In this document: in pieces, positions 8,973 to 18,225 of the stretch
Position numbering within the stretch: the first letter of the stretch is position 1
Layout of the letters: each line of letters starts with the position of its first letter
Origin: Bacteroidota bacterium
GTDB lineage: Bacteria; Bacteroidota; Ignavibacteria; Kryptoniales; JAKASW01
Direction of reading: 5' to 3'
Length of the DNA: 64,000 nucleotides
Assembly: GCA_021812985.1 (NCBI GenBank)
Contig: JAKAMG010000002.1
Location: 159,879-223,878, forward strand
Notes under the pieces: generated by a model
Seen by the model: the letters and a program-made list of their open reading frames with translations, nothing else
Databases searched by the model: none
Told to the model about the DNA's origin: nothing
Position numbers and translations under genes: made by a program

Positions 8973-9560
8973 TCAAATTCCCGTCGCAAGGTGGGACATG
9001 ACAAAGATAATTCCGATCTGCATCGCCCCCTGTATCGCCACTGTCTTAAAATAACTCTTCATCAGCCGCTGAATCTTCTCTCCGTCCGGTCTCTCCTTTC
9101 TCATTTCGAAATAGACTCTGAGGTTTGTCGGCAGCAAAATCCCAAGCCCCTGAAGCGTCAGAACGGAAAGTATAAAGTAAACCGCGATCATCCACCAATA
9201 CTGAGGGTAGCCGGCATTGAGATATCCCATCATGGACGCGAGGTAAAATCCTGCCGTCGGAGTTATGATGGCAAGCGTCGGCATATAAAAGACCATCTTC
9301 GGCATCAATCTCAGAATTATATTTCGTCTCGAATGCAGATCGAGCCGTCGCATAATTGGCCCCATCACGAATCCCATGAACAAATCTGTACCGGTCCAGA
9401 GAAGGCCGGCAAGCACGTGGATGAAATTTATCAGCCTGAAATCACGAGCGACGATGACAACGATTGTCAACACAATCGCCAGGAGCGACCATATTAAATT
9501 TCGCAACCTGATGCTCGGCAAATCGGCTGCCACAGCTGAGACCGGTATCGCTTCATTCAT
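8973..9560 (-). CDS. Integral membrane protein, unknown function
   Basis: A 195-residue protein with five or so predicted transmembrane helices (about residues 22-40, 43-68, 88-112, 120-145 and 170-190). Notable motifs are INFIHVLAGLLWTGTDLFMG, where a His sits in a helix, and PTAGFYLASMMGYLNAGYPQYWW. The HVLAG..W pattern recalls the CopD/DUF2269-type four-helix membrane proteins, which sometimes carry heme or copper ligands, but this is only a resemblance. An AGGAGG ribosome-binding site lies 6-7 bases before the ATG. It is downstream of the secreted protein at 9655-10422, separated by 94 bases, and may be co-transcribed with it. Confidence 0.75.
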   Translation of the reverse strand: MNEAIPVSAVAADLPSIRLRNLIWSLLAIVLTIVVIVARDFRLINFIHVLAGLLWTGTDLFMGFVMGPIMRRLDLHSRRNIILRLMPKMVFYMPTLAIITPTAGFYLASMMGYLNAGYPQYWWMIAVYFILSVLTLQGLGILLPTNLRVYFEMRKERPDGEKIQRLMKSYFKTVAIQGAMQIGIIFVMSHLATGI

Positions 9561-9654
9561 GCTTTCCTCCTTCTGTTTCGTTCACTATATACCTTTCGAA
9601 GTACCATGATATGTGGGTTCAATTTTCCCGGCCGCGGAAGATGGGCGTAATTGG

Positions 9655-10422
9655 TCACCCGCCAAACCTGCGGCCAAGTATCATCTTGACGACAATTCCG
9701 TCGGTGGAACGCGTGAGCCCCCATCCCGTTCCGAAGTTGAACTCCCATTCTGGCGAAACATTTAAGTCTACTGCCGCGAATATGGAGTGCGATTGATCCT
9801 GAATCGGGTCGGGGCTGAACGCGGGTCCGGTCGTGCCGTAATATTCCGCACCGAGATCGATTTGATTTGTAAGGTGAAAGGCTACTTTGAGATTCGGTTC
9901 AAAATCAAAACCCTTTTTCTGATTCTCCCCCTTGAAAGAAAGTCCAAATGTCGGGTTGATGGCCAGATAAACCCAACTGAAGTCCCTGTCGATTATGGGC
10001 CTGAGTTCAAGCGTCCACGTGTCTGCCGAGTATTCAGGTCGCTGGTATCCGACCTCAGCAGAGAGGCTGACGCCGACAGGCCAGTCCCACGATTCCGGAA
10101 CGCGAACCCGCGGACGAATGTGATCCCCGACCCATTCCCAGCCGTAGCCCGAATGAACATTGGTGAACATGTAGAATCCCAATTCAAACCATGGATTGAA
10201 GCCGTGTGTAACCTCGAGAGTCTCGTGAAGAGCATCCTGGGATGGCCGAACGCCATCTCCGAAAGTCATCCCCCTGGGCGTATAGTTGCTATGGAGTTCC
10301 ACCATGGTGATGCCAGGGCTAACTGTCTCTGACGGATATACCTGTATCTCATAGTTGTCCTGTCCAAATGCGTTGACCGAGATCAGCATAATAAGAGTCG
10401 GTAAGATTATGTTTAGCTTCAT
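9655..10422 (-). CDS. Exported beta-barrel protein (Phenol_MetA_deg-like)
   Basis: A 255-residue protein with a signal peptide ending SVNAFGQ near residue 21. The mature start IQVYPSETVSPGITMVELHS and the alternating-pattern strands with aromatic belts (LGFYMFTNVHSGYGWEWVG, LAINPTFGLSF) indicate an outer-membrane beta barrel. The overall look resembles the MetA-pathway-of-phenol-degradation type of outer-membrane protein, a loosely defined group without established transport specificity. An AGGAGG lies immediately before the ATG, slightly closer than usual. The neighbours do not suggest aromatic degradation, so I leave the function open. Confidence 0.75.
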   Translation of the reverse strand: MKLNIILPTLIMLISVNAFGQDNYEIQVYPSETVSPGITMVELHSNYTPRGMTFGDGVRPSQDALHETLEVTHGFNPWFELGFYMFTNVHSGYGWEWVGDHIRPRVRVPESWDWPVGVSLSAEVGYQRPEYSADTWTLELRPIIDRDFSWVYLAINPTFGLSFKGENQKKGFDFEPNLKVAFHLTNQIDLGAEYYGTTGPAFSPDPIQDQSHSIFAAVDLNVSPEWEFNFGTGWGLTRSTDGIVVKMILGRRFGG

Positions 10423-10506
10423 CTCCTCCTGAGAATTTCAAATACCAACATAGCACAGATGGCTTTTGTTCCGGGCGGACATTCCTCTCCATATCAGGGA
10501 CGGCCA

Positions 10507-10537
10507 AAAAATAGAAAGGCGGCCAGATAAGCCGCCT
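10507..10537 (-). terminator. Rho-independent terminator after the 614-residue secreted protein
   Basis: On the minus strand the stem AGGCGGC (10531-10537) pairs with GCCGCCT (10517-10523) across a 7-base loop and is followed by TTCTATTTTTT. It lies 24 bases after the stop at 10562, the expected place for that gene's terminator. Confidence 0.8.
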
Positions 10538-10561
10538 CAGACAGAAACGATCGTACGCTCC

Positions 10562-12406
10562 TCAAGGAGCCTGCACGATAGCAATCTCAAACGGCTGAAG
10601 TACAAGTGATGCGTTTGTAAACACAGGCCCGCGAAAGTCTTGGAAGCGCGCGAGGCTCGAATCAACGTTTACGTCCACCCTTTCGCCGCGAACAAGTTCC
10701 GCCCAACCTTCCGCTGATAAAGCCTCCCCGAACTTCAAAGATACATCAGCGCTCTTGTCGCTCATGTTGTACAGCACATACTGTTTAGCCCCGAACAAAT
10801 ACATGCCGACGTGTCCCGGCCCGGCGAGCTGGACGCCGAGCTCGCGGGCGAAGGGCATCCTAATGGCGTTGAGGACATCCGGTGGAAGTTCGAGTAGATC
10901 GTAGCTGTTGCTCGGCATGTTGAGTACGTAAACCGTACCATTAAGATATGGTATTCTCATCAGTACCGAGAAGTCGTAGTCTTCTCGTGAGAGAGTTACA
11001 TCGCGAGTCTCGGGCCAAGTCGTCGCCTCCACACCAGGAAACGTGAACGACCTGTCCGCCTTAATTGTTGTCTCCCTATAACCCTGGAGAAGGCCAAACG
11101 TTGATCCGGTTACCTCCCCGCTGTATGGAAGGAGACTCAGTATATTCCTAAACTCAGAGCCTTCATCGGCAAGTTTCCTCCAGAGCCGGTAAGTGATGAA
11201 GATGTCTTTCCCGTCTCTCAGCCTTCCGAGAAGTTCATTTGCAAGTTCCGGATCTTTCATGGAGTTTAGGCAGAATATGGCGTTCTGGCCTTCCTTTGGA
11301 AATGTCGCCACGGGCTCGAGCGGAATTCCGGCCATGCCGAGGTATCCGAATATGTTGTACTCTCCTGTCGACCCGAACGGGAGATAAATCGGCACTCCGC
11401 GCGATTCCCCTTTCAGCAAGCCGGAGACACGGTCGAATTGCGGGAGCTGTTCCACGAAATCAGGATACACATCGCCCGATGGATTGGTCGGCCAGAGTTG
11501 ACCCGCGCACCAAAGGATGATCTCGGGCGACCGCGCGAGGACAGCCTGCCACACTTGGGCTCGGTAGTCGTTTGACTGGCCCGGCATTCCATAGTTGTCC
11601 AACCAGGAACCGACCCATTTGGCAGGATCGACGCTCGACTCCCACTTCTGGAGAACGTACCCGCTGTAAATAGGAATGTGCTGGTGCTGTGTCTCCGGCA
11701 CTCTGGTCTCTATCCCGACCGCCATCCTGTCGAACTGACGAACCTCGTTGTAGACATCGTACCCATTTTCGGCGAACCCTTCGTACCAGTTCGGGAATTT
11801 TATGATTACCTGAACCTTGGGGTTTACCTCCTTTGCCGCATCGATTATATATTTCTTCGATTGTTCAAGGAGGAGCTTCGTCCGGTACTCTCCCCATGTC
11901 ATGCCTCCGCGGTCGTTCACACTCTTCGGGTCGGTCCCGTTCGTGAAAAGCCAATCGTCTATGATTATCTGATCGAAAACCTGAGCGAGACCCTGCATGC
12001 GTCTTTTGAGCTGATCGAGATCGTCCTGATTGTTGTAGACCGATGGTCCTCCGCGAAGCGTGGTCGGGACCATACCTCCTTCAGCATCGATGCCCATCGC
12101 CCTAAACCTGGCGGATATCTCTCTGAGAAGAGGGACATCCACGCTCCCATCGCGTCTGACACCATCGATGTAGACCTTCGACGGTTTCACGGGCGCGAAA
12201 TATTCCATCGTCTTCTTAAAAGCGTCGGGCGTCGCAAGAAGGTGTTGAACGTCGTAAGAGGTGAAGAAGATAGCGTACCTGATGTGCCTCCAACCGGAGC
12301 TCCCTTCCTTAATCCCCTGACCAGAAACAGATTGCGATGTCAGGAGGGGCGAAGTCACGACGATAAGGAGAAAAGTCTTGAGAAATCGAGAAAGCGATTT
12401 TCGCAT
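10562..12406 (-). CDS. Secreted TIM-barrel (glycosidase-like) protein of unknown specificity
   Basis: A 614-residue exported protein with a signal peptide ending SVSGQG near residue 31. The N-terminal two-thirds look like a (beta/alpha)8 barrel: strand-end motifs SKVYIDGVR, DQIIIDDWLFTNG, KVQVIIKFPNWYEGF, DRMAVGIETRV and SPEIILWCAGQLWP carry acidic or aromatic residues at their C-termini. The middle (residues 330-420) has an amidotransferase-like segment GKDIFITYRLWRKLADEGSEF, and the C-terminal part is beta-rich, like the accessory domains of GH42-type enzymes. I infer a carbohydrate-active enzyme but recognise no numbered family. The start has GGGAGG 5-6 bases upstream. It is a single-gene unit bounded downstream by a terminator. 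Confidence 0.75.
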   Translation of the reverse strand: MRKSLSRFLKTFLLIVVTSPLLTSQSVSGQGIKEGSSGWRHIRYAIFFTSYDVQHLLATPDAFKKTMEYFAPVKPSKVYIDGVRRDGSVDVPLLREISARFRAMGIDAEGGMVPTTLRGGPSVYNNQDDLDQLKRRMQGLAQVFDQIIIDDWLFTNGTDPKSVNDRGGMTWGEYRTKLLLEQSKKYIIDAAKEVNPKVQVIIKFPNWYEGFAENGYDVYNEVRQFDRMAVGIETRVPETQHQHIPIYSGYVLQKWESSVDPAKWVGSWLDNYGMPGQSNDYRAQVWQAVLARSPEIILWCAGQLWPTNPSGDVYPDFVEQLPQFDRVSGLLKGESRGVPIYLPFGSTGEYNIFGYLGMAGIPLEPVATFPKEGQNAIFCLNSMKDPELANELLGRLRDGKDIFITYRLWRKLADEGSEFRNILSLLPYSGEVTGSTFGLLQGYRETTIKADRSFTFPGVEATTWPETRDVTLSREDYDFSVLMRIPYLNGTVYVLNMPSNSYDLLELPPDVLNAIRMPFARELGVQLAGPGHVGMYLFGAKQYVLYNMSDKSADVSLKFGEALSAEGWAELVRGERVDVNVDSSLARFQDFRGPVFTNASLVLQPFEIAIVQAP

Positions 12407-12554
12407 TTCGTCCTCCCATTAGTTTTGTTGGGTGTCTATGAGTATGAAGAGTCACAATATCCCAAACCATCGAAGCGAATCGTGCGAGCCGGTGCGCGCG
12501 CAATAACAGGCCTCACCACAGATCCTGCGTATTGGGATGTTCTCGCCGTGCCGG

Positions 12555-13094
12555 TCAGGAAACCCAGGTCAGGCACTTCCCCTTCACTTTCCACTCGCCG
12601 TTCTCCCTGATCAGAAAATACAATGTCCCCGAACCAGCCTCCGGTCCTGGGATAGCCCCAAGTTCCACCGCCGCCTGACTCTTCAGTTGATCGTAGCCGA
12701 CTCTGGAGACACTGATCCAGACAGCATTGTCGCCGGATGCGCCAACATAATCTCCCCTAAGAACCAGAGCCGGAATCTGGCGGATATAATACAGCCGCTC
12801 TCTTACTCTGTTTGCGGAAATAAGATCACTCAGGGTCTCATCCAGGATTCCGGGTAGGTGTGCTTTGAATCGCGCGATTCGAATGGTGTCGATTCCCTCA
12901 CCCGTCACGGTAGTCGAAGTGGAGTCAGCGAGCAAAAGTGGAACAGTGGATGAATCGAAGTGCGCTTCCACAAATATCGCATGATACACATCGTAGTCGT
13001 CTCCGCCTCCGAACTTGACGGGTGCGACTGGGTTGTCGCCGCACGAAGAGAGAATGAGTGTCGAAATGATCAGAGCTGAGAAGACGTGTTTCAA
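12555..13094 (-). CDS. Lipoprotein, unknown function
   Basis: I choose the TTG at 13094 as start, giving 179 residues that open (M)KHVFSALIISTLILSSCGDN, a compact lipoprotein signal with lipobox LILSSC and Cys18. An AAAAGGAGG ribosome-binding site precedes this TTG by 6 bases. The longer frame from ATG at 13118 has no such site and would encode that sequence as protein. After the Cys comes a short linker (GDNPVAPVKFGGGDD), then a folded domain ending VELGAIPG and LYFLIRENGEWKVKGKCLTW, reminiscent of periplasmic NTF2-like or copper-amine-type accessory domains, but no family is certain. It is divergent from the M3 peptidase, across about 270 bases. Confidence 0.75.
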   Translation of the reverse strand: MKHVFSALIISTLILSSCGDNPVAPVKFGGGDDYDVYHAIFVEAHFDSSTVPLLLADSTSTTVTGEGIDTIRIARFKAHLPGILDETLSDLISANRVRERLYYIRQIPALVLRGDYVGASGDNAVWISVSRVGYDQLKSQAAVELGAIPGPEAGSGTLYFLIRENGEWKVKGKCLTWVS

Positions 13095-13367
13095 GATTGT
13101 CCTCCTTTTGACGTTCATCGCTCAATCGATGCACGCACACCGGATATGATTGACCGCGGTCCGGAATTTCCCGATCTAAACTTGAAGGCAGCCCGCCTTG
13201 CTCGGGCAATGTAAAAAACGCGGAGTCCATATTCAAACACCTCACCCATCTTGAACGTCATGCCTGCACGAATTAGTTTTACCGACACCCGCGAATATTT
13301 CAGCGCAATCAGACAAAGTCCGACAGGAGAAAACTGCGGACGTTGGGACCAAAAAACTGGAGAATCT

Positions 13368-15524
13368 ATGACAAAAGTCCAATCACGCATTTTCACCGTC
13401 TCTATCTTCATGCTTTTCCTGGCCGGTGCGGGCCTGCACGGCGAGCCTCGGCAGTCGGGAGCAAGCGCAAATAGTTTCACGAACTCCAATCCATTTGCGA
13501 CGCCGAGTCGCCTTCTGTACCAGGCTCCACCGTTCGACAGGATTCACGATTCAGACTATCAACCCGCGCTTGAGGAAGGGATGCGCCAGCAGCTCGCCGA
13601 GATAAACTCGATCGCCGATAACACTGCCCCGCCGACGTTTGAAAACACCATAATCGCGATGGAACGGTCAGGCGAACTCCTCACGCGCGTGTCGAAGGTT
13701 TTTTTCGCCATCGTACAGGCAAACACAGACGACACGCTTCAGAGCGTCCTCACAGCGGAGGCGCCAAGGCTTGCAGCGCACTCCGACGCGATCTACCTCA
13801 ACAGCCAACTCTTCAAGCGGGTCAAAACGATCTATGACCACCTCGACAAACTAAAGCTCAACAGCGTCCAGAAATTTCTGGTTAAGAGATATTACATCGA
13901 CTTCGTAAGGGCGGGAGCGCTTCTGACGGATCCCGACAAGGAGAAGCTACGCGCGCTCAACCAGGAAGAATCGAAGCTCGAAACTGATTTTCAGAACAGG
14001 CTCCTCGCCGCAACGAAGGCTGGGGCCCTGGTGATAGACAACAGGGACGAACTCGCGGGGCTGAGCGATGCAGAAGTTGCTGCCGCCGCTCAGGCTGCCC
14101 GTGAACGCGGACTGACGGGAAAATGGGTTCTGCCACTCCAGAACACCACGCAACAACCAGCCCAGGTTTCCCTGGCGAACAGGTCGGTAAGGGAAAAACT
14201 ATTCAACGCTTCAATCCTCCGGGCGGAGCACGGCGACAGCAACGACACGCGCCAAGTGATCAGCCAACTCGCCGAGGTCCGTGCTGAGAAGGCCAGACTT
14301 CTTGGTTTCCAGAACTACGCCGACTACTCGCTAGAAGACCAGATGGCCAAGACTCCCGCTGCCGCAATAAAGCTTCTGACAGACATGGTACCGGCGGTCA
14401 TGGCAAAGGCTCACAACGAGGCTGCCAAGATGCAGTCTCTGGTAGACAAGGAAAAGGGCGGATTCAGACTGGAGCCCTGGGACTGGCAATACTACGCCGA
14501 GAAAGTACGGAAGGCAGAGTACGACCTCGATGAATCGCAGACCAGGCCGTACTTCGAGCTGAACCGGGTCCTCGAGGATGGGGTCTTCTTTGCGGCGAAC
14601 AAACTATACGGCCTGACATTCAAGGAGCGGAAGGACATACCCGTTTACCAGCCTGATGTCCGCGTGTTCGAGGTATTAGACGCCAACGGAAAGTCGCTCG
14701 CGCTCTGGTACTGCGATTACTTCAAGCGTGACAACAAGGCTGGCGGAGCCTGGGAAGACACGTTCGTAGACGGCTCCGGGCTGATGCACAGCCACCCCGT
14801 AGTTTACAACGTCGCCAACTTCACGAAGCCAGCCCCAGGCGAGCCGGCTTTGCTCTCGTACGACGATGTAACCACCATGTTCCACGAATTCGGCCACGCC
14901 CTTCACTCCATGCTTACAACGGTCGAATATCCGAGACTGGCTGGGACGAATGTGCCGAGAGATTTCGTGGAGTTTCCATCACAGTTCAATGAGCACTGGG
15001 CGTTATACCCGGAGGTCCTCGCACACTACGCGTTGAATTACAGGACAGGCAAACCGATGCCCCGCGAACTCGTCGAGAAAATAAAGAAGGCGCAGACGTT
15101 CAATCAGGGTTATGCCACTCTCGAGTACATCGAAGCTTCCCTCCTCGACATGGCGTGGCACACACTTCCCGCCGGCAAGACGGTGGCAAATGTCGACTCT
15201 TTTGAAACGGCCGCGCTAAAGCATTACCACGTTTACATGAACCTCATTCCGCCGCGATACCGCTCCACCTATTTCGCCCACATCTGGGACGGCGGATACT
15301 CCGCGGGTTACTACTCCTATATGTGGGCCGAGGTTCTGGACGACGACGCGTTCGAGTGGTTCACCGAACATGGCGGGCTGACCCGCGCAAACGGGGAACG
15401 CTTCGAGAAGATGATTCTTTCGCGCGGGGGTTCGGAAGATGTCGGCGCAATGTACCGCGCGTTCAGGGGGAGAAACCCTGACGTGAAGGCTCTCCTTAAG
15501 GACCGCGGACTTACTGAGAAGTGA
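13368..15524 (+). CDS. dcp: M3 family zinc metallopeptidase (peptidyl-dipeptidase Dcp-like), exported
   Basis: A thermolysin-like M3 oligopeptidase. The zinc motif HEFGHALH occupies residues 506-513 from the chosen start, with the third ligand expected in the FVEFPSQFNEHW segment about 30 residues later. The C-terminal SAGYYSYMWAEVLDDDAFEW is a hallmark of Dcp/OpdA enzymes. I start at ATG 13368 because a GGAG lies 6 bases upstream and the product then opens with a signal peptide (MTKVQSRIFTVSIFMLFLAG). The frame's first ATG at 13251 would add 39 residues before it. With 718 residues the length is right for Dcp. The substrate should be short peptides in the periplasm, with release of C-terminal dipeptides; oligopeptidase A activity is the alternative. 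Confidence 0.9.
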   Translation: MTKVQSRIFTVSIFMLFLAGAGLHGEPRQSGASANSFTNSNPFATPSRLLYQAPPFDRIHDSDYQPALEEGMRQQLAEINSIADNTAPPTFENTIIAMERSGELLTRVSKVFFAIVQANTDDTLQSVLTAEAPRLAAHSDAIYLNSQLFKRVKTIYDHLDKLKLNSVQKFLVKRYYIDFVRAGALLTDPDKEKLRALNQEESKLETDFQNRLLAATKAGALVIDNRDELAGLSDAEVAAAAQAARERGLTGKWVLPLQNTTQQPAQVSLANRSVREKLFNASILRAEHGDSNDTRQVISQLAEVRAEKARLLGFQNYADYSLEDQMAKTPAAAIKLLTDMVPAVMAKAHNEAAKMQSLVDKEKGGFRLEPWDWQYYAEKVRKAEYDLDESQTRPYFELNRVLEDGVFFAANKLYGLTFKERKDIPVYQPDVRVFEVLDANGKSLALWYCDYFKRDNKAGGAWEDTFVDGSGLMHSHPVVYNVANFTKPAPGEPALLSYDDVTTMFHEFGHALHSMLTTVEYPRLAGTNVPRDFVEFPSQFNEHWALYPEVLAHYALNYRTGKPMPRELVEKIKKAQTFNQGYATLEYIEASLLDMAWHTLPAGKTVANVDSFETAALKHYHVYMNLIPPRYRSTYFAHIWDGGYSAGYYSYMWAEVLDDDAFEWFTEHGGLTRANGERFEKMILSRGGSEDVGAMYRAFRGRNPDVKALLKDRGLTEK

Positions 15525-15548
15525 TAGGGAAAATTACTGGCTTGGAAA

Positions 15549-15573
15549 CAGGGTGGGCTACCAGCCCATCCTG
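15549..15573. terminator. Hairpin between convergent genes
   Basis: CAGGGTGGGCT (15549-15559) faces AGCCCATCCTG (15563-15573) with one mismatch, a stem of 11 bp with a 3-base loop, overlapping the end of the YfiT-like gene. It may act as a bidirectional terminator for the M3 peptidase and this gene, although no long T-run follows on either side. Confidence 0.4.
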
Positions 15574-16082
15574 CTTCTGAGAGAAGTGATTTGCGCGACA
15601 TGGTGCCTCCCGTGCCACGCATAAAGCTGAAGGACGTTAGCGAGTGACTGTACCCCAGATTCAGGATGCCTGTAAGTTTTCATGAAGTCATCCGGCTTCA
15701 TGCTTTTCAGAAGTGTCGCCCACCTGCCATGTAATCCCTCGAGGAGTGTGAGAGAAACACTCACAGGAGCGGCCTTCGCATCCGGGAGTTCAGCGAACAA
15801 AGCCTGACTGTACGGCTTTATCGTAGGTTCCTCTTCGGTCAGCGCCAGTTTGAAGCGCATGAAAGCGTTCATGTGGCTGTCGCAAAGGTGATGTGCAACC
15901 TGCCTAACAGTCCAGCCGCCTGGCCGGTACGGTGTATCGAGCTGTGAATCCGATAGGCCATCCACTCCCCTCGCCAACGCGGCCGGAGCGCCCTCGATGT
16001 CGCGTATGCACTCGTCTATCTTCTCCTGAGTCAGCGGAACCTCGGGCTTGAACCGCCCAATCGGGTAACTTAGATCTTCCAT
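15558..16082 (-). CDS. DinB-fold protein, YfiT/bacillithiol-transferase-like
   Basis: A 174-residue four-helix DinB-fold protein closest to the YfiT (putative metal-dependent hydrolase / bacillithiol S-transferase) group. The opening YPIGRFKPEVPLTQEKIDEC, then WTVRQVAHHLCDSHMNAFMR and LYAWHGRHHVAQI, provide the His residues that bind a divalent metal in the family. Thiol-transferase action is known for Firmicutes relatives that use bacillithiol; whether this organism makes such a thiol is not shown here. It overlaps an inverted repeat at its end and lies downstream of yidC on the same strand, with a 52-base gap. Confidence 0.88.
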   Translation of the reverse strand: MEDLSYPIGRFKPEVPLTQEKIDECIRDIEGAPAALARGVDGLSDSQLDTPYRPGGWTVRQVAHHLCDSHMNAFMRFKLALTEEEPTIKPYSQALFAELPDAKAAPVSVSLTLLEGLHGRWATLLKSMKPDDFMKTYRHPESGVQSLANVLQLYAWHGRHHVAQITSLRSRMGW

Positions 16083-16134
16083 CTCAACACCATCGCGTTA
16101 TCGTCCAGGTTTTCTGTCAACAGACCTTCAGCTA

Positions 16135-17976
16135 TTAACTCCTTCTCATCGACCTGTTCCCCATCACGGGTCTAGAAGGTCTCTGCGGCTTCTGTGACTT
16201 TTTCTTATCTGTAGCCTTGACGAGCATTTCCTCCATTGGCTTCTTGTTCAGGAAATACTGCTGCCCAATCGAAAGAAGATTGAAGACAAAGTAGTACAGG
16301 TTGAGACCGGCCGGGAAATTATTGAAGAGGACCCAGAACATGACAGGCATGAAGTATATCATGAACTGCTGGCGCGGGTCTTTGACACTCATCTTCTGCT
16401 GGATGAACATGGTGATAGCCATCAGAAGAGCCAAACCGCTCACCTGGTTCATCCCTACGATGGGAATTGTGAACGGGAGACGCAGTATCGTGTCGGGGAT
16501 CGACAGGTCCTTTATCCACCAGATGAAATCTGATTGTCGAAGCACGATATTGCTCCTGAATATCGCCCAAAGCGCATACAGTATCGGGAGTTGAAGGAAC
16601 ATCGGAAGGCAGCCGCCCATAGGGTTTATCTTGTATTCCTTGTACAAGTTCATGATGGCTTGATTCATCTTCTGCTGATCTTCCTTGTACTTCTCCTTTA
16701 TCTCCTCCATCATCGGCTGCAGAGCCTGCATCTTCCTCATCGACTTCATACTTGATACGGTGAGTGGGTTCAGGAGGAGCTTCAGAATGATCGAGAAGAT
16801 GACGATAACGAGCCCGTAGTTAGGAATGAAGGAGTGTATGAACTCGAATGCCGGAAGCATGACATATTCCGCGATTGGCCTGATAACCCACTTCCAGCCG
16901 AGTCCAACGATATCCTCCAGACCTATGTGGTACGATTTGAGGATGTTATAATCCATCGGGCCAACGTATACCATGAATGAGTCGATCTGTGTGGGCTGCC
17001 CCTCATATCGCATCTCAAGGGCGGTATAGTATTCCCTTTCCTGACCGTTGTTCGGAAGGGGCTTATCGATTCCGTGAAGATAGGCGCCGTCCGCCGGCTT
17101 TCCGAGTGGAACGATCGCCGCCGTGAAATACTTCGTGGTCTGCGCCACCCAGTTCGTGTTGCCGCTCACCTGCTGCTTGACCGACTCGCCGCTCTTCGAT
17201 GCCTCGAGCGATATTGTTTCGCCTCCACTGTAGGCGTAGGCGGTCGAGGAACTTGATTCGTCAACGCTGTTCTCTTCAGTGTAGTTAAGGCCGTGTTCCC
17301 ACGTCACTTGGTACTCATAGTTCGCGATGTAGCCCTGCATGTTTCTCATCACGACACGGGAATCGAAATCGTATCTTCCTCCTTTGAACGTGAACTCGCG
17401 CGCTATGTATGATGAGTCTTTGGGATCAACGTTCAATGCGAACGAAAGAGTATAAGTCTGGCCGTTCTTCAGATCGATTACGCTTCCGCCTGGAACGGAG
17501 GTGGTGAAGAACAGATTCTTTGTGTCGATCAGCTTTCCGTCCATTGACTGGAAGAGAAGGCTGTAGTCCCCTTTGTGTTTGTAGTTGACAAGTTCTACCG
17601 GCTGCCCGCGCCACGTGGTATACTTCGTCAGCGTCCAGTCTTTAATCATGCCCCCTTCTGTCGTGAGGACCGCCTTGTAGAGACTGGTCTTAATTGTGAT
17701 GGTCTTCTCGGTTCCACTGGCGAGCGGCGCGAAGACTTTACCGTAAATCCTGAGTGCGGAAGTATCAACCGAGGAAGCGGCTTCTTCCCTTCCCATCAAC
17801 TTTGGCTCAGTGACACCGCCCTTTGATGCGGACGGGGCTGCTGTGCTATCGATCGAATGCTCCGTCGCCGACTTCGGATGCGGCGGCTGAGGAGGATGTT
17901 TGGGTGTGTTGAAATACATCCACACGAACAGCACGAGCGTAATGAGAATTATTCCTATTGTTTCTTTCTTCCCCAT
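16135..17976 (-). CDS. yidC: Membrane protein insertase YidC
   Basis: YidC/Oxa1 insertase of 613 residues, typical of Gram-negatives. An N-terminal membrane anchor (residues 6-23) is followed by the large periplasmic beta-supersandwich domain (about 60-350) and the conserved membrane core (about 375-580). Core signatures are NYGLVIVIFSIILKLLLNPL, MKSMRKMQALQPMM, YKINPMGGCLPMFLQLPILY and FNNFPAGLNLYYFVFN. The basic C-terminus (KKKSQKPQRPSRP) fits ribosome contact. It inserts and folds inner-membrane proteins with or without SecYEG. Its ATG follows the yidD stop codon directly (TAG-ATG), so the two are translationally coupled in the rpmH-rnpA-yidD-yidC operon. Confidence 0.97.
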   Translation of the reverse strand: MGKKETIGIILITLVLFVWMYFNTPKHPPQPPHPKSATEHSIDSTAAPSASKGGVTEPKLMGREEAASSVDTSALRIYGKVFAPLASGTEKTITIKTSLYKAVLTTEGGMIKDWTLTKYTTWRGQPVELVNYKHKGDYSLLFQSMDGKLIDTKNLFFTTSVPGGSVIDLKNGQTYTLSFALNVDPKDSSYIAREFTFKGGRYDFDSRVVMRNMQGYIANYEYQVTWEHGLNYTEENSVDESSSSTAYAYSGGETISLEASKSGESVKQQVSGNTNWVAQTTKYFTAAIVPLGKPADGAYLHGIDKPLPNNGQEREYYTALEMRYEGQPTQIDSFMVYVGPMDYNILKSYHIGLEDIVGLGWKWVIRPIAEYVMLPAFEFIHSFIPNYGLVIVIFSIILKLLLNPLTVSSMKSMRKMQALQPMMEEIKEKYKEDQQKMNQAIMNLYKEYKINPMGGCLPMFLQLPILYALWAIFRSNIVLRQSDFIWWIKDLSIPDTILRLPFTIPIVGMNQVSGLALLMAITMFIQQKMSVKDPRQQFMIYFMPVMFWVLFNNFPAGLNLYYFVFNLLSIGQQYFLNKKPMEEMLVKATDKKKSQKPQRPSRPVMGNRSMRRS

Positions 17977-18225
17977 CTATTTTCCTCTGCTTCTCCGGAA
18001 GGGATGCGTATCCTGAACCGGATCATATCCGCCAGCGCTGAACGGGTTGCATCGAACGATTCTCCAAACGCTGAGAGCCAGCCCTTTGAAGAAGCCATGA
18101 AGATGGAACGCGTCCATCGAATACGTCGAGCAACTCGGATAGTATCTGCACGATGGCGGAAAAAGTGGCGAGATAAATTTCTTGTACGTTTTTATCAGTG
18201 CGACGGCGGCTTCAGCCGGCAACAT
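17977..18225 (-). CDS. yidD: Membrane protein insertion efficiency factor YidD
   Basis: An 82-residue YidD protein. The family core is intact: ALIKTYKKFISPLFPPSCRY, then YPSCSTYSMDAFHLHGFFKG and VWRIVRCNPFSAGGYDPV, with three conserved Cys. I start at the ATG at 18225 because a longer frame from TTG at 18267 gives residues atypical of the family. The chosen start overlaps the end of rnpA by 14 bases. The protein associates with the inner face of the membrane and assists YidC-dependent insertion. It ends immediately before the yidC start. Confidence 0.92.
   Translation of the reverse strand: MLPAEAAVALIKTYKKFISPLFPPSCRYYPSCSTYSMDAFHLHGFFKGLALSVWRIVRCNPFSAGGYDPVQDTHPFRRSRGK

Noticed and set aside
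11678-12610. A 310-codon plus-strand frame across the secreted barrel gene
   Set aside because: Antisense to a gene with signal peptide, ribosome-binding site and terminator; its composition (many Arg, His, Pro) is typical of shadow frames.
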